Shown here: in pieces, positions 1-9,300 of the stretch | Layout of the letters: every line of letters begins with the position of its first letter | Numbering within the stretch: the stretch's first letter is position 1 | Source: CANHBY01 sp031376995 | GTDB lineage: Bacteria; Pseudomonadota; Gammaproteobacteria; Burkholderiales; Burkholderiaceae_C | Assembly (NCBI GenBank): GCA_031376995.1 | Contig: JANMEO010000270.1 | Span: forward strand, 1-18,913 | Length of the DNA: 18,913 bases | Direction of reading: 5' to 3' | Notes under the pieces: model-generated | Databases searched by the model: none | What the model was told of the DNA's origin: nothing | Seen by the model: only the letters and a program-made list of their open reading frames with translations | Translations under genes and position numbers: made by a program

Positions 1-222
1 GACTCGACCAGTCGCACATAACGGTGACCGCCGGAGGAAGTGACTTTGAGGAACATGCGCTTAAGTGTATCGCATGAACGAGGGGTTAAAAACTACATAA
101 AAGTCATAAATTGGCACTACAAAATAGTTGAAAAATGGCACTCGTGTCGCGCGCAAGTGCTTGATTTATATGACCCGACTAAGCGCTTATGTTGGAAAAT
201 GACCCTGGAAGTGTCGAACTCC
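1..222. other. Left-edge stretch without recognisable gene
   Basis: I see no recognisable gene here. An open frame runs through it from a GTG at 40, but its translation before about residue 62 resembles nothing I know. Positions 90-135 are clearly AT-richer than the rest of the window. TGGCACT occurs twice (112-118 and 136-142). The stretch may be the eroded flank of the transposase fragment that follows. Confidence 0.3.
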
Positions 223-423
223 GGAGGTCACTGCCGCAACGCGGCGCAGGCCTACAGCGGCGCTCCCATCGTCGAGTGTGAACACCCCGAGTTGAAGTCT
301 GGCGACCGCTGCCCAGAGTGCGAAAAGGGCAAGGTATACGAATCACCCCCGAAGTCGCTGGTCAAGGTCGTGGGCCAAGCGCCGCTGGGTGCGACGGTCT
401 ACAGAGTGCGGCGCCTGCGCTGC
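223..423 (+). pseudogene. IS66-type transposase fragment (zinc-ribbon region)
   Basis: The frame from 223 to 423 encodes about 67 residues resembling the segment of IS66-family (TnpC) transposases around their zinc ribbon. What is seen: a GHCRNAAQAYSGA stretch, then GDRCPECEKGKVYE with a CxxC pair, then VGQAPLGATVYRVRRLRC. In the family the final LRC continues with a second CxxC half and then the DDE catalytic domain. Here the frame continues as RPTMAQG, so the second ribbon half and the whole catalytic core are missing. The frame stays open to 573, but its last third lies in a dispersed repeat, so it is not a working gene. This is probably the remains of an old IS insertion downstream of ppk. 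Assignment is from motif memory, not a search. Confidence 0.5.
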
Positions 424-463
424 CGGCCGACAATGGCCCAAGGGCGATACGGTCGAATTATAA

Positions 464-566
464 TAGATGGCTATATAGCTGGTGGTGTCACTGGGCCGTG
501 CTTGAGGCTGGGGTGGCGACAAACAAACGCACAACACAGCATCTTCAGTTCCGAGGGGTATAAGCC
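464..566 (-). repeat. Dispersed repeat, copy A (ppk 3' end)
   Basis: Read on the minus strand from 566, this carries TATACCCCTCGGAACTGAAG followed by ATGCTGTG, the core found at five other places in the window. The core itself is at 533-563. The stretch at 464-480, GATGGCTATATAGCTGG, resembles the outer flank of the copy at 15554-15570, so the element may span about 100 bp with GGCT(T)ATA at both ends. That left boundary is inferred. The right part overlaps the end of ppk and provides its stop codon. Confidence 0.6.
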
Positions 567-2629
567 GCCATGAGAGACTGCTGCGCACTCGGGCTTGGCA
601 AACCTGAAGGCAAGTAGCTGCCATCAGACTGCAAAACCCAAGCATCGACACCGTCAAACAAATAAGGCACCAAGCACTCATCGATCACACGCTGGCGCAA
701 CACAGGATCACGCACGGGCCAGGCGACCTCAATGCGACGAAACATGTTGCGATTCATCCAGTCGGCACTGGAGAGGTAGAGCGCTTCGTGTTCAGGCGTG
801 GGCCCCCAGCAAAAATACAAAATCCGCGTGTGCTCAAGAAAACGACCCACGATAGACCGTACACGAATATGTTCAGTGGCCCCTGGCACGCCAGGTGGCA
901 GGATGCATGCGCCGCGCACAATCAGATCAATTTTTGCACCGGCTCTGGATGCGCCCACCAACGCTTCGATCAGCGGCACATCGGTCAACGCATTGAGCTT
1001 GAGCACCATGCGTGCAGGCTCTGCGCGACTGGCGGCTTGCCTGACTTTATCGATCAAATGCACCAGCTCACGGTGCAGTGTGAAGGGTGCCTGAAGCAAG
1101 CAATTCAAGGCCTTCATTTGACCCAAACTGGTCAATTGCTGAAACACCGCATCCACATCGGCCGTGATGTCGGGGGCGGCTGTGAGATAGCCAATGTCGG
1201 TATACAAGCGCGCCGTCTTGGGGTTGTAGTTGCCAGTAGACAAATGAGCGTAGCGACGCAGTCGGCGGCCCTCGCGGCGCGTCACGAGCATCAGCTTGGC
1301 ATGGGTTTTGAGGCCCACAATGCCATACACCACTTGAGCACCCACAGCTTCCAAACGCTCTGCCCAGTTGATATTAGCCTCTTCGTCAAACCGGGCTTTA
1401 AGTTCAACAACCACCATGACCTCTTTGCCGCGTCGGGCTGCTTCAATCAGCAAGTCCATCAGCGGCGACTCACTGCCTGTGCGATAAATAGTTTGCTGAA
1501 TCGCTAACACGTCAGGGTCTAGCACCGCCTCGCGTAAAAACTGCACCACGATATCAAACGCTTCAAAGGGATGGTGAAGCAAGATATCTTGAGCCTGCAA
1601 ATATTGAAAAATTGACTTCCCCTGGGATAAGGCCACCGGCCACGCCGGCTCGAAGGGGGGAAACCGTAGGTCAGGCGCATCGACCTGGTCAATCAATTGA
1701 TTCAATCGCACCAAGTTCACCGGGCCATTTACCCGGTATAAAGCCGCTTTGGGCAGTGCAAACTGCTCAAGCAAAAAAGCCGACAGTTCTGGGGGACAGC
1801 TGCTGACCACCTCCAACCGAATAGCTTGGCCAAAATTGCGGGTGGTTAAACCTGATCGCAGGGCTTGTCTGAGATTGGCCACATCACCTTCACCCACGTC
1901 AAGATCAGAGTCTCGGGTGACACGAAACTGCGAAAATGCCAGCACCTCGCGCCCAGGAAAAAGCACTTCCAGGTGGGCCCGAATCACACTCGTGATCAGC
2001 ACAAACGACTGCCGATCAGGCGACACCTCATCGGGCAAACGAATGACCCGAGGCAAGACGCGCGGCACCTTCACAATGGCAATCGAATTGGCGCGACCGA
2101 AAGCGTCTTTGCCACCCAGACGCACAATAAAATTGAGCGACTTGTTGGCCACCTGCGGAAACGGGTGAGCGGGATCCAAGCCCACCGGCACCAACAGCGG
2201 CCGAACCTGATCGACAAAGAATTCTTGCACCCAAAGCCGCTGCGCTTTATTGCGGTCATCATGATTCAGAATGACCACCCCCGCTTTTTTAAGCAAGGGC
2301 ATCACATCATCATTGAAAGCCACGTAATGATCACTGATCACCGCATGGGCTTCATCGACCAAAGACTGCAGCTCACGGTTAGAGACAATCGCATCAGGCT
2401 GCTGCACGGCCTCGATGTAGTCAGGAAACCGCACCTCAAAAAACTCGTCAATGTTGGATGAGACGATGCAAATGTAGCGAAGCCGCTCTAACAGTGGCAC
2501 ATCTGAGCGACGCGCCTGCGCCAACACCCGGCGATTGAAAGCTAAAATGGCGCGCTCTCGGCTCAGCAATTTGGGCACCAAGGTGACCAGGGACGAAACA
2601 AACGCCAACGAGCCAGGTTGTGAAATCAT
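545..2629 (-). CDS. ppk1: Polyphosphate kinase 1
   Basis: PPK1 reversibly transfers the terminal phosphate of ATP onto inorganic polyphosphate. The 694 residues match the usual family length of about 690. Domains in order: the N-terminal helical domain (LSRERAILAFNRRVLAQA near 22-39, then SSNIDEFFEVR), the head domain, and two C-terminal phospholipase-D-like domains. The autophosphorylated histidine is His443 in KTHAK, and the second conserved histidine is His600 in GRFLEH. HLSTGNYNPKTARLYTD and LSSADWMNRN are further family blocks. The ATG at 2629 has only a weak GAG upstream. The gene lies 68 bp after the transglutaminase gene and could be its last operon member or have its own promoter. 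The C-terminal MAAYTPRN and the stop codon are encoded by dispersed repeat A, so the native end was probably replaced. Confidence 0.96.
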   Translation of the reverse strand: MISQPGSLAFVSSLVTLVPKLLSRERAILAFNRRVLAQARRSDVPLLERLRYICIVSSNIDEFFEVRFPDYIEAVQQPDAIVSNRELQSLVDEAHAVISDHYVAFNDDVMPLLKKAGVVILNHDDRNKAQRLWVQEFFVDQVRPLLVPVGLDPAHPFPQVANKSLNFIVRLGGKDAFGRANSIAIVKVPRVLPRVIRLPDEVSPDRQSFVLITSVIRAHLEVLFPGREVLAFSQFRVTRDSDLDVGEGDVANLRQALRSGLTTRNFGQAIRLEVVSSCPPELSAFLLEQFALPKAALYRVNGPVNLVRLNQLIDQVDAPDLRFPPFEPAWPVALSQGKSIFQYLQAQDILLHHPFEAFDIVVQFLREAVLDPDVLAIQQTIYRTGSESPLMDLLIEAARRGKEVMVVVELKARFDEEANINWAERLEAVGAQVVYGIVGLKTHAKLMLVTRREGRRLRRYAHLSTGNYNPKTARLYTDIGYLTAAPDITADVDAVFQQLTSLGQMKALNCLLQAPFTLHRELVHLIDKVRQAASRAEPARMVLKLNALTDVPLIEALVGASRAGAKIDLIVRGACILPPGVPGATEHIRVRSIVGRFLEHTRILYFCWGPTPEHEALYLSSADWMNRNMFRRIEVAWPVRDPVLRQRVIDECLVPYLFDGVDAWVLQSDGSYLPSGLPSPSAQQSLMAAYTPRN

Positions 2630-2646
2630 TGATCAATCTCGAATCT

Positions 2647-2673
2647 AAAAAATATTCAGTCAGAGTCTGAATA
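2647..2673 (-). terminator. Weak terminator-like hairpin between transglutaminase and ppk
   Basis: On the minus strand TATTCAG (2673-2667), a 7-nt loop and CTGAATA (2659-2653) form a 7-bp stem, followed directly by six T residues (2652-2647). The stem is AT-rich, so termination would be partial at best. It lies in the 68-bp gap between the transglutaminase stop and the ppk start and could also be an operator-like inverted repeat. Confidence 0.3.
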
Positions 2674-2697
2674 ATTAAGGGGCCTTCATGGACGCCA

Positions 2698-3681
2698 TCA
2701 GGGCTCACTGACCTGCTCTGCGCAAGCGCTCCATGCAAGAGGCTGAACATTCACACCCACCAACAACTCTTGCTCGCCACCACCATGAATGACGCCGGTG
2801 ACCGGCACCACATCGGCAAAATCACGCCCCCAAGCCAGGGTGATGTAGCGCTGGTCAGCATGCTGTCGGTTGGTAGGATCAAATTCAACCCAACCTAGCG
2901 TGGGCGAGTAGGCGGCCACCCAGGCGTGCGAAGCATCAACGCCCATCAAGCGAGGCTGGCCTTGAGGAGAGTCGGTCAACAAATAGCCTGAAACATAGCG
3001 TGCTGGCAGCCCATGAGAGCGCAATCCCGCCAACATCAAATGGGCAAAGTCCTGACACACCCCGCGCCGCTGACTGAGCACCTCGTCGACCGAGGTGCTC
3101 ACGGTAGTGGCAGCCGGATCAAATTTAAACTCATCATGAATTCGGTGCATGAATTCAGTGAGGGCCTGCAACCAATCTCGACCGGGCGTGAGGCTGCGCG
3201 CGGCATAAGTCTGTGCGGCCTGAGACGGGGGCAACAGCACCGTAGAAAATGCCATCAAAGGAATCAGGGTGTCAGCCACCGCGGGCAGGGTCTGGGCTGC
3301 CGCCCTGACCTGCTCCCACGCCAAGTGGGGCCTAGGGTCTAGATTGAGGCGTGAGCCTACATCCAGCACGCTCTGCATGCGCACAGTCAGTTTGCGGTGC
3401 ATTGAGTAAATTCCGAAATGAGTGACCGTGTTACCAAAGCAGTCGGTCCCCTCGCGAGACTCATCGGGCACAGGCTCGACCTGCAAAACGCATGACAACA
3501 CGACTTGCCAGGGCAGCCTGCGAGGCGTTAAGCGCGTCAACTGCCACGACTGGCTGACCATCGAGGTATAGGTGTAGCTGGTTTGATGACTCACGCCGTA
3601 GCGAGTCGGCAGCGTGAGTGATGACGGCGAAAGCAGCAAGGGGGTATGGCTGTGCGTGTTCGTGTGAGGATGGGTGATCAT
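2698..3681 (-). CDS. Transglutaminase-like cysteine protein (short form)
   Basis: A 327-residue member of the bacterial transglutaminase-like superfamily, papain-fold enzymes that cleave or form amide bonds. The N-terminal beta region (TRYGVSHQTSYTYTS, then RLTPRRLPWQ) is followed by the catalytic core. The triad is visible as Cys209 in RRGVCQDFAHL, His252 in DASHAWV and Asp268 in EFDPTN. No signal peptide is evident, so it is probably cytoplasmic. The first 25 residues, a His/Thr-rich stretch (HPHTNTHSHT), precede the normal start of the fold and may be an extension. The ATG at 3681 follows the upstream stop by 10 bp with a poor Shine-Dalgarno, suggesting translational coupling to the ATP-grasp/alpha-E fusion. 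Short transglutaminases regularly accompany such fusions; the substrate is unknown. Confidence 0.88.
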   Translation of the reverse strand: MITHPHTNTHSHTPLLLSPSSLTLPTRYGVSHQTSYTYTSMVSQSWQLTRLTPRRLPWQVVLSCVLQVEPVPDESREGTDCFGNTVTHFGIYSMHRKLTVRMQSVLDVGSRLNLDPRPHLAWEQVRAAAQTLPAVADTLIPLMAFSTVLLPPSQAAQTYAARSLTPGRDWLQALTEFMHRIHDEFKFDPAATTVSTSVDEVLSQRRGVCQDFAHLMLAGLRSHGLPARYVSGYLLTDSPQGQPRLMGVDASHAWVAAYSPTLGWVEFDPTNRQHADQRYITLAWGRDFADVVPVTGVIHGGGEQELLVGVNVQPLAWSACAEQVSEP

Positions 3682-3691
3682 CGCTCAACCC

Positions 3692-6226
3692 TTAAACAAC
3701 AGCAGGCATCAGGCTGCCCGAAGTTGCGTGCGTAAAGTAGTGCAGGGTGAGCTCATCAGACACGACGTGAACGGCCTGGCGCAAAGCCTCGAGCGCCTGG
3801 ACCAAGGCATCGCTATCGCTGTCAGGCAGCGACAGCAAAGCTGCCGACTTCAAACCTTGCAAGCCTGCACAAGCAGTTGCGAAAATATTGCGAGAGGCCC
3901 GAGCTTGGCGAGATAAACCCGCACACATGATCGCATCGAGTTGCTCAATGAGGCTGTGTGCTTGAAAGGTGACTGATCGAGGATGCGTTTCATCACACAA
4001 CAACATATCCAACACCGTACTGCACCGAGGGGCGACCACGTAGCGAGAGCGATAGTAGATCGTGGTGTCGCTCCAGTCTAATAACCATTCAAAGCTCTGC
4101 TCATGGCTTTGATGTAGAGCCACGGTGAGGGCAGCGCACAAGTTTGAGATTCGCTCGATATGCCGCCCTAGCAAGGTGAACTGCCAACCGAGGTCGCGCG
4201 GCATCCCGTTCATCATAAAACCCGAGAACGTCATCAACCCATCGACCGCATGGTCAAGCCAGCTTAAGGTAGAAGACAACGACCCGGGGTATGGCTCGGC
4301 GGCGCGGCCTCTCAACCCCGGCGCCGCCAACATGAGCTGATGAAGCGCACGCCAGCTATCACTCGATAGACGATCTCTCAAGGCAGAACTCAATCTTGAG
4401 AGGTGGTTCATCTGCGCCATCAAGCCTTCATCCGCATGGGTGGCGGCAACAATAAGTGCTATGGGCAGCACCGCTTTGTCGTCAATTAAACCCATTTGCT
4501 GCGCAAAAACAAGCACCGGCGAGAGAGCACCGCTGGGCCGATCCATCAGACCGGTGAAGGCCCCCCGCAAAAGCCGGACACAGGCATCGCAACGCTCACT
4601 GTAGCGACCTAACCAGAACAAGTTTTCAGCCACACGCGAGGCCAGCATGTCGGGTATGGGGTTGGGGTTGGGGTTGGGGTTGGGGTTGGGGTTGAGATCA
4701 CCTCCGATGTCCGTGCCCGTGCCTGTGCCCTTGAGTGAGGCCAGACCCAATGAGGCATTGACAGAGTCCGGCGACAATACCCAGGTGTCTTTAGAGCGCC
4801 CCCCGCGCTGCATGGCAATGATGCGTGAATGCGCCCTAGCAGCCACACGGGTCAGCCCACCAGGCATGACGCTGTAGCCCTCTGGCGTGGCCACTGCAAA
4901 CACCCGCAACCCCACACTGCGTGAAGCCAAAACGTCTTGTGGGCCTGCGCGCTCAAGCACGGGGGCTTGCGACAAAGTGACCCACTCTTGCGCCACATAA
5001 CGGTGCGGAGCCTGGTTCACTCGAGCCTTGAGGGCTGCACGCTCAGGGATTGAGAGATCAGCCCCAAAAACAGGGGGCTCGTTGCGAGACGGCACCATGG
5101 GTTTGACAATGAGCCGATCTAATTGATTCCAGGCATCTTGCAAAGCCGCTGGCTCACCCAACCACCATGTGGCCACTGACTGCAACTTCAACGGCTCACC
5201 CATGAAGTGCTGACAAAGACGTGGCAAGTACCCCAGCAGAGCACTCGACTCAACCACACCAGAACCCAAAGCATTGGCAATCAAAACCGTGCCACGTCGG
5301 GCGCAGTCCGCCAAGCCTGCCACGCCCAACGCCGAGTTCATTCGAAGCTCAAGAGGGTCGCAATAATCATCATCTAGGCGGCGCAATAAGGCATGCACCT
5401 GTTGCAAACCGCTGACGGTCTTCATCCAAACGCGGCCATCGCGCACTGTGAGATCGTGACCCTCCACCAAAGCCAACCCCAATTGGCGCGCCAGCAACGT
5501 ATGCTCAAAATAGGTCTCGTTGTGAGAGCCTGGCGTGAGCAGGCAAATCAAGGGAGGAGCATCGCTCTTTGGGGCCAGTGAGTACAGACCATCGCGCAAA
5601 ACTCGTAGAAATGGCGTCAGGCTTTGCACAGATAACTCATCCAACAGCCCAGGAAACACCTGCGAAATCACCCACCGGTTCTCTAGCGCATAACCCACGC
5701 CAGAGGGTGCCTGGGTGCGGTCGCCAACCACCCACCACTGACCATTTGGCGAGCGCGCCAGGTCGGCCGCATACTGAAATAAGTGCACATCACTGGGCAC
5801 ATTCATGTCTTGAGCCTGGTGCAAATAGCTGCTGTGGGAAAACACCACAGCAGGGGGCAACAGCCCTGAGCGAATCAAATGTTGTGGCCCATAGATGTCC
5901 CCAAGTATTCGATTGAGCAGCGCTCCACGTTGCGCCACGCCGGCTTTGATCTGCGCCCAATCTGAGGCGTCAAGCAGCAAAGGCAAGGGATCGACTTCCC
6001 ACAGACGGTCAACCCCTTGAGGATCAGCGTACACGTTATAGGTGATGCCGTTTTCGCGAATCTCACGCTCCATCAACGCCAGATGGTTGCGAATGTTCAG
6101 GCCGTCAGGTTGTGCCAGACTGGCCATCAATCGGGCCCAGTGCGGCCGTGGTAGCTGCGGGCCCGCCAGCAACTCGTCAAATCGACCCTCTGGGGTGTTG
6201 TAGTGAGAAAGAATTTGACTCAGCAT
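3692..6226 (-). CDS. Circularly permuted ATP-grasp fused to alpha-E domain
   Basis: An 844-residue two-domain protein. Residues 1 to about 490 are a circularly permuted type 2 ATP-grasp (DUF404/DUF407 type): ENGITYNVYADP near 58-69, RRLDDDYCDP near 282-291, MPGGLTRVA near 454 and RSKDTWVL near 477-484. Residues 527-844 are an alpha-E (DUF403) helical domain, with its two family marks NLFWLGRYSER and LLGRHIERISN. Between them lies a low-complexity linker of repeated Gly-Thr and Asn-Pro. Members are predicted amide-bond ligases; the peptide substrate is unknown. I chose the ATG at 6226, which lies just outside repeat B. An in-frame ATG at 6259 would add 11 residues encoded largely by the repeat. 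Neither has a good Shine-Dalgarno. The gene ends 10 bp before the short transglutaminase. The glycine-rich loop of the stand-alone paralogue is absent here. Confidence 0.9.
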   Translation of the reverse strand: MLSQILSHYNTPEGRFDELLAGPQLPRPHWARLMASLAQPDGLNIRNHLALMEREIRENGITYNVYADPQGVDRLWEVDPLPLLLDASDWAQIKAGVAQRGALLNRILGDIYGPQHLIRSGLLPPAVVFSHSSYLHQAQDMNVPSDVHLFQYAADLARSPNGQWWVVGDRTQAPSGVGYALENRWVISQVFPGLLDELSVQSLTPFLRVLRDGLYSLAPKSDAPPLICLLTPGSHNETYFEHTLLARQLGLALVEGHDLTVRDGRVWMKTVSGLQQVHALLRRLDDDYCDPLELRMNSALGVAGLADCARRGTVLIANALGSGVVESSALLGYLPRLCQHFMGEPLKLQSVATWWLGEPAALQDAWNQLDRLIVKPMVPSRNEPPVFGADLSIPERAALKARVNQAPHRYVAQEWVTLSQAPVLERAGPQDVLASRSVGLRVFAVATPEGYSVMPGGLTRVAARAHSRIIAMQRGGRSKDTWVLSPDSVNASLGLASLKGTGTGTDIGGDLNPNPNPNPNPNPIPDMLASRVAENLFWLGRYSERCDACVRLLRGAFTGLMDRPSGALSPVLVFAQQMGLIDDKAVLPIALIVAATHADEGLMAQMNHLSRLSSALRDRLSSDSWRALHQLMLAAPGLRGRAAEPYPGSLSSTLSWLDHAVDGLMTFSGFMMNGMPRDLGWQFTLLGRHIERISNLCAALTVALHQSHEQSFEWLLDWSDTTIYYRSRYVVAPRCSTVLDMLLCDETHPRSVTFQAHSLIEQLDAIMCAGLSRQARASRNIFATACAGLQGLKSAALLSLPDSDSDALVQALEALRQAVHVVSDELTLHYFTHATSGSLMPAVV
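4658..4693. repeat. Six tandem GGGGTT units within the fusion gene
   Basis: The plus strand has six perfect GGGGTT hexamers. In the minus-strand gene they encode six Asn-Pro pairs (residues 512-523 from the start at 6226). About 17 bp further (4710-4729) a second hexamer run (GTGCCC-like) encodes Gly-Thr-Gly-Thr. Both lie in the hinge between the ATP-grasp and alpha-E domains. Unit length is a multiple of three, so slippage would change hinge length without a frameshift. The G-rich strand could form a quadruplex. Confidence 0.97.
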
Positions 6227-6249
6227 GCGCCCCCCGGGCGAAAGACAAA

Positions 6250-6308
6250 ATATACCCATTCAACCTAAATATACCCATCGGAACTGAAGATGGGTATATG
6301 CTGTGTTG
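6250..6308 (+). repeat. Dispersed repeat, copy B (between the two ATP-grasp sets)
   Basis: The core ATCGGAACTGAAGATG lies at 6277-6292 and GCTGTGTTGG follows at 6300-6309. A related module, CCCATTCAACCTAAAT, precedes it at 6255-6270. ATATACCCAT (6269-6278) and ATGGGTATAT (6290-6299) form a perfect 10-bp inverted repeat around an 11-nt loop, and a further direct copy of ATATACCCAT begins at 6250. It fills the gap between the DUF2126 gene and the ATP-grasp/alpha-E fusion, where a hairpin could form in the mRNA. Confidence 0.8.
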
Positions 6309-6325
6309 GCAAAGGGAGTGGCAAG

Positions 6326-9300
6326 TTAAACCGGTGGCCGACGCAAGTCAAGGGTGAACGGAAAGACAGGATTTCGCTCGTCAGGAGGCACTTTGATGGT
6401 ACCCGGTGTATGCCCATGCCTGAAAAATCGGCCCAAGCGGCGCGCCTCGGCCTCAAAAGCATTGACAGGCAATGTGTCGTAGCTGCGCCCTCCCGGATGG
6501 GCCACATGGTAGCGACACCCCCCCAAACTGCGCCCCATCCAGACATCAACCCAATCAAAAGTTAACGGAGCGTGAGTATCAATCGTGGGGTGCAGTGCAG
6601 AAGCAGGATTCCAAGCCCTGTAACGCACCGCACCCACCGCCTCTCCCACCCCGCCCGTTGGATGCAAGGGCACACGGCGGCCATTGCACGTCAAAATGTA
6701 GCGCTCACTCACCCAGCCATTGACTTTGAGCTGAATGCGCTCAAGAGATGAATCAACAAACCGGGTTGTGCCGCCTGCAGCCCCCTCTTCTCCCATGACA
6801 TGCCAAGGCTCTAAGGCCATGCGCAGCTCAAGATCAACGCCCATCACTTGCAAATCACCGAGTCTCGGAAACCGAAAATTCAGGTGAGGCGCAAACCAGT
6901 CTGACTGAAATGCATAACCAAAGGCACGAAGCTCAGTCAAAACATCATCCAAATCTTGTGCGATGAAATGCGGCAGCATGAACCGATCATGAAGCTCGGT
7001 ACCCCAGCGCTTCAAACGTTCAGGACGGTATGGCGCTTGCCAAAAAAATGACACGAGTGCACGCATCAACACTTGCTGCGCCAAACTCATTTGGGCATGC
7101 GGTGGCATTTCAAAGGCGCGCATCTCTAGCAAACCCAGCCGTCCTGTGGGGCCATCGGGTGAATACAGCTTGTCGATGCAAAACTCAGCGCGATGGGTAT
7201 TGCCAGTGGCATCGATCAATAAATTTCGCAACAGGCGATCGACCAACCAGGGCGGACAATCAGCCCCATGCGCACGCGTGACCCGATCTAATTCAGCAAA
7301 AGCAATTTCAAGCTCGTAAACCGAATCATTGCGGGCTTCATCGACCCGAGGTGCTTGGCTCGTGGGGCCCACAAACAAACCAGAAAAAACATAACTCAGT
7401 GCCGGGTGGTGATGCCAATAAGCAATCATGCTGGCCAACAAATCAGGCCGGCGCAGAAAAGGCGAGTCAGCCACCGTCGCGCCCCCCAAAACAAAATGAT
7501 TGCCGCCACCTGTGCCAGTGTGACGGCCATCTAACATGAACTTCTCAGTCGACAATCGGGTGGCAAAAGCGGTGTCGTACAAATGGGTTGTTTGCGCCAC
7601 CAGCTCAGACCAACTGCCCACGGGATGAACATTGACCTCAATCACCCCAGGGTCGGGGGTCACCCGCAGCAAGTGCACACGAGGATCTTTGGGAGGCTCA
7701 TAGCCCTCAATCACCAGCGGCATCTGCATCTCTAGGGCTGTATGCTCAATGGCAGCCAGCAACTCGAGGTAGTCTTCTAGGGTCGATGTTGGAGGCATAA
7801 ACACATAAAGCCGCCCCTCACGGGGCTCGGCCGCCAAGGCGGTGCGTGCGATCGCGTGAGCCGACGCAAACGGCACGGGTGTCTGCCCTGAGCTTGGCAG
7901 ACCCTCCAGCGCATGGACCGGCTCAGGCGGTGGCGTAGCCTTCAGCTTCGAGTAAGCGGGCAAAGGGGCAAAATCTTGCCCCTGATCGAGGGGGTGAATC
8001 CAGGGTCGATCAATATCTCGGGCCCAAGGCTGTGAATCCAGCGGCAGGCGAAGTCCCAAGGGTGAGTCACCCGGCACCAAATAACATCGCTCACCTCGCA
8101 AAAACCAAGGGCTTGAGTGCCAATGCTTAGACCCCGGTGCGCGGGCCACGGGCAACACCTGACCGACCACTTTGTCAAGTCCTTGGCCAAAGAGCTGGGC
8201 CAGGCGCGCACGCTCAAGCGGGTCGGCCAAGCGCGCATCAAAAGGGTCCACATTGATGGGCAATTTCCTCTCACGCCAAAGGTAGTACCAGGCATCCTCG
8301 AACGCGGGAAACACATGACGCACATCCAGGCCCAAATGACGCGCAACTCCCCTGAGCAAGGCCAACGCGTGGTGCTCGGTCGCGCCACAGTGAGACTGAT
8401 CATTGGCAAGCAACTCCGGATGCGCCCACATGGGTTCACCATCTTTTCGCCAATACCAATTCAAAGACCAACGTGGCAATTGCTCACCGGGATACCACTT
8501 GCCCTGCCCATGGTGCAACAACCCACCGGCCCCATACTGCGCGCGCAAACGATCCATCAAACTCAAGCTCAACAAGCGCTTGGCAGGGCCCAAGGCCTCA
8601 GTGTTCCACTCAGCGCCCTCGCGATCATCCACAGACACGAAGGTTGGCTCGCCGCCTTGAGTCAGGCGCACATCGTGTTGTACCAAATCAGCGTCAACGT
8701 TCAAACCCACCGCATCAATAGCCTGCCATTGTGCGGCGGTATAGGGTTGAGTGACACGGGGTGCTTGCCAAATTCGCGTGACTTTCATGTGATGCTCAAA
8801 CGTGCTTTCGCAAGGCTCAAGAACCCCAGTGATCGGTGCTGCCGAAGAGGGCTGGGGCGAGCAGGCCAAGGGTATATGCCCCTCGCCAGCCAAAAGCCCC
8901 GACGTGGGGTCTAAGCCAATCCAACCCGCCCCCGGCAAAAACACCTCGCACCAAGCGTGCAAATCGGTGAAATCTTGGTCAGGCCCACTGGGGCCATCTA
9001 AAGACTTGACATCACTCTTGAGTTGGATCAAATAGCCCGACACAAACCTGGCCGCCAAGCCGCAATGACGACACAACTGCACCAACAACCAAGCGCTGTC
9101 TCGGCACGAGCCGGTGCGCTGCTGCAAAGTCTGCTCTGGCGCTTGAACCCCAGGCTCCATGCGAATCACATAGCGAATGGCCGCATGCAGTTGCTGATTG
9201 ACCCTGACCACCCAGTCGTTGGTGGGCATGGATGAGCGCGGCAAGCTTTGCAAAAACTCCTCAAACAGGGCAGTAAGCGGCTGCTTAACAAGGTACGGTG

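Noticed and set aside
136..150. TGGCAC-N5-TCGC, resembling a sigma-54 -24/-12 site
   Set aside because: One mismatch in the -12 element, and no credible gene starts downstream, so chance is likely.
1865..2461. 198-codon plus-strand ORF, and another at 788-1507
   Set aside because: Both are antisense shadows of the conserved ppk reading frame.
4658..4693. GGGGTT repeats as telomere or CRISPR-like array
   Set aside because: The units are inside a conserved reading frame, have no spacers, and encode an inter-domain linker.
8117..8914. 265-codon plus-strand ORF
   Set aside because: Antisense to the conserved transglutaminase-DUF2126 gene, with no family motif.
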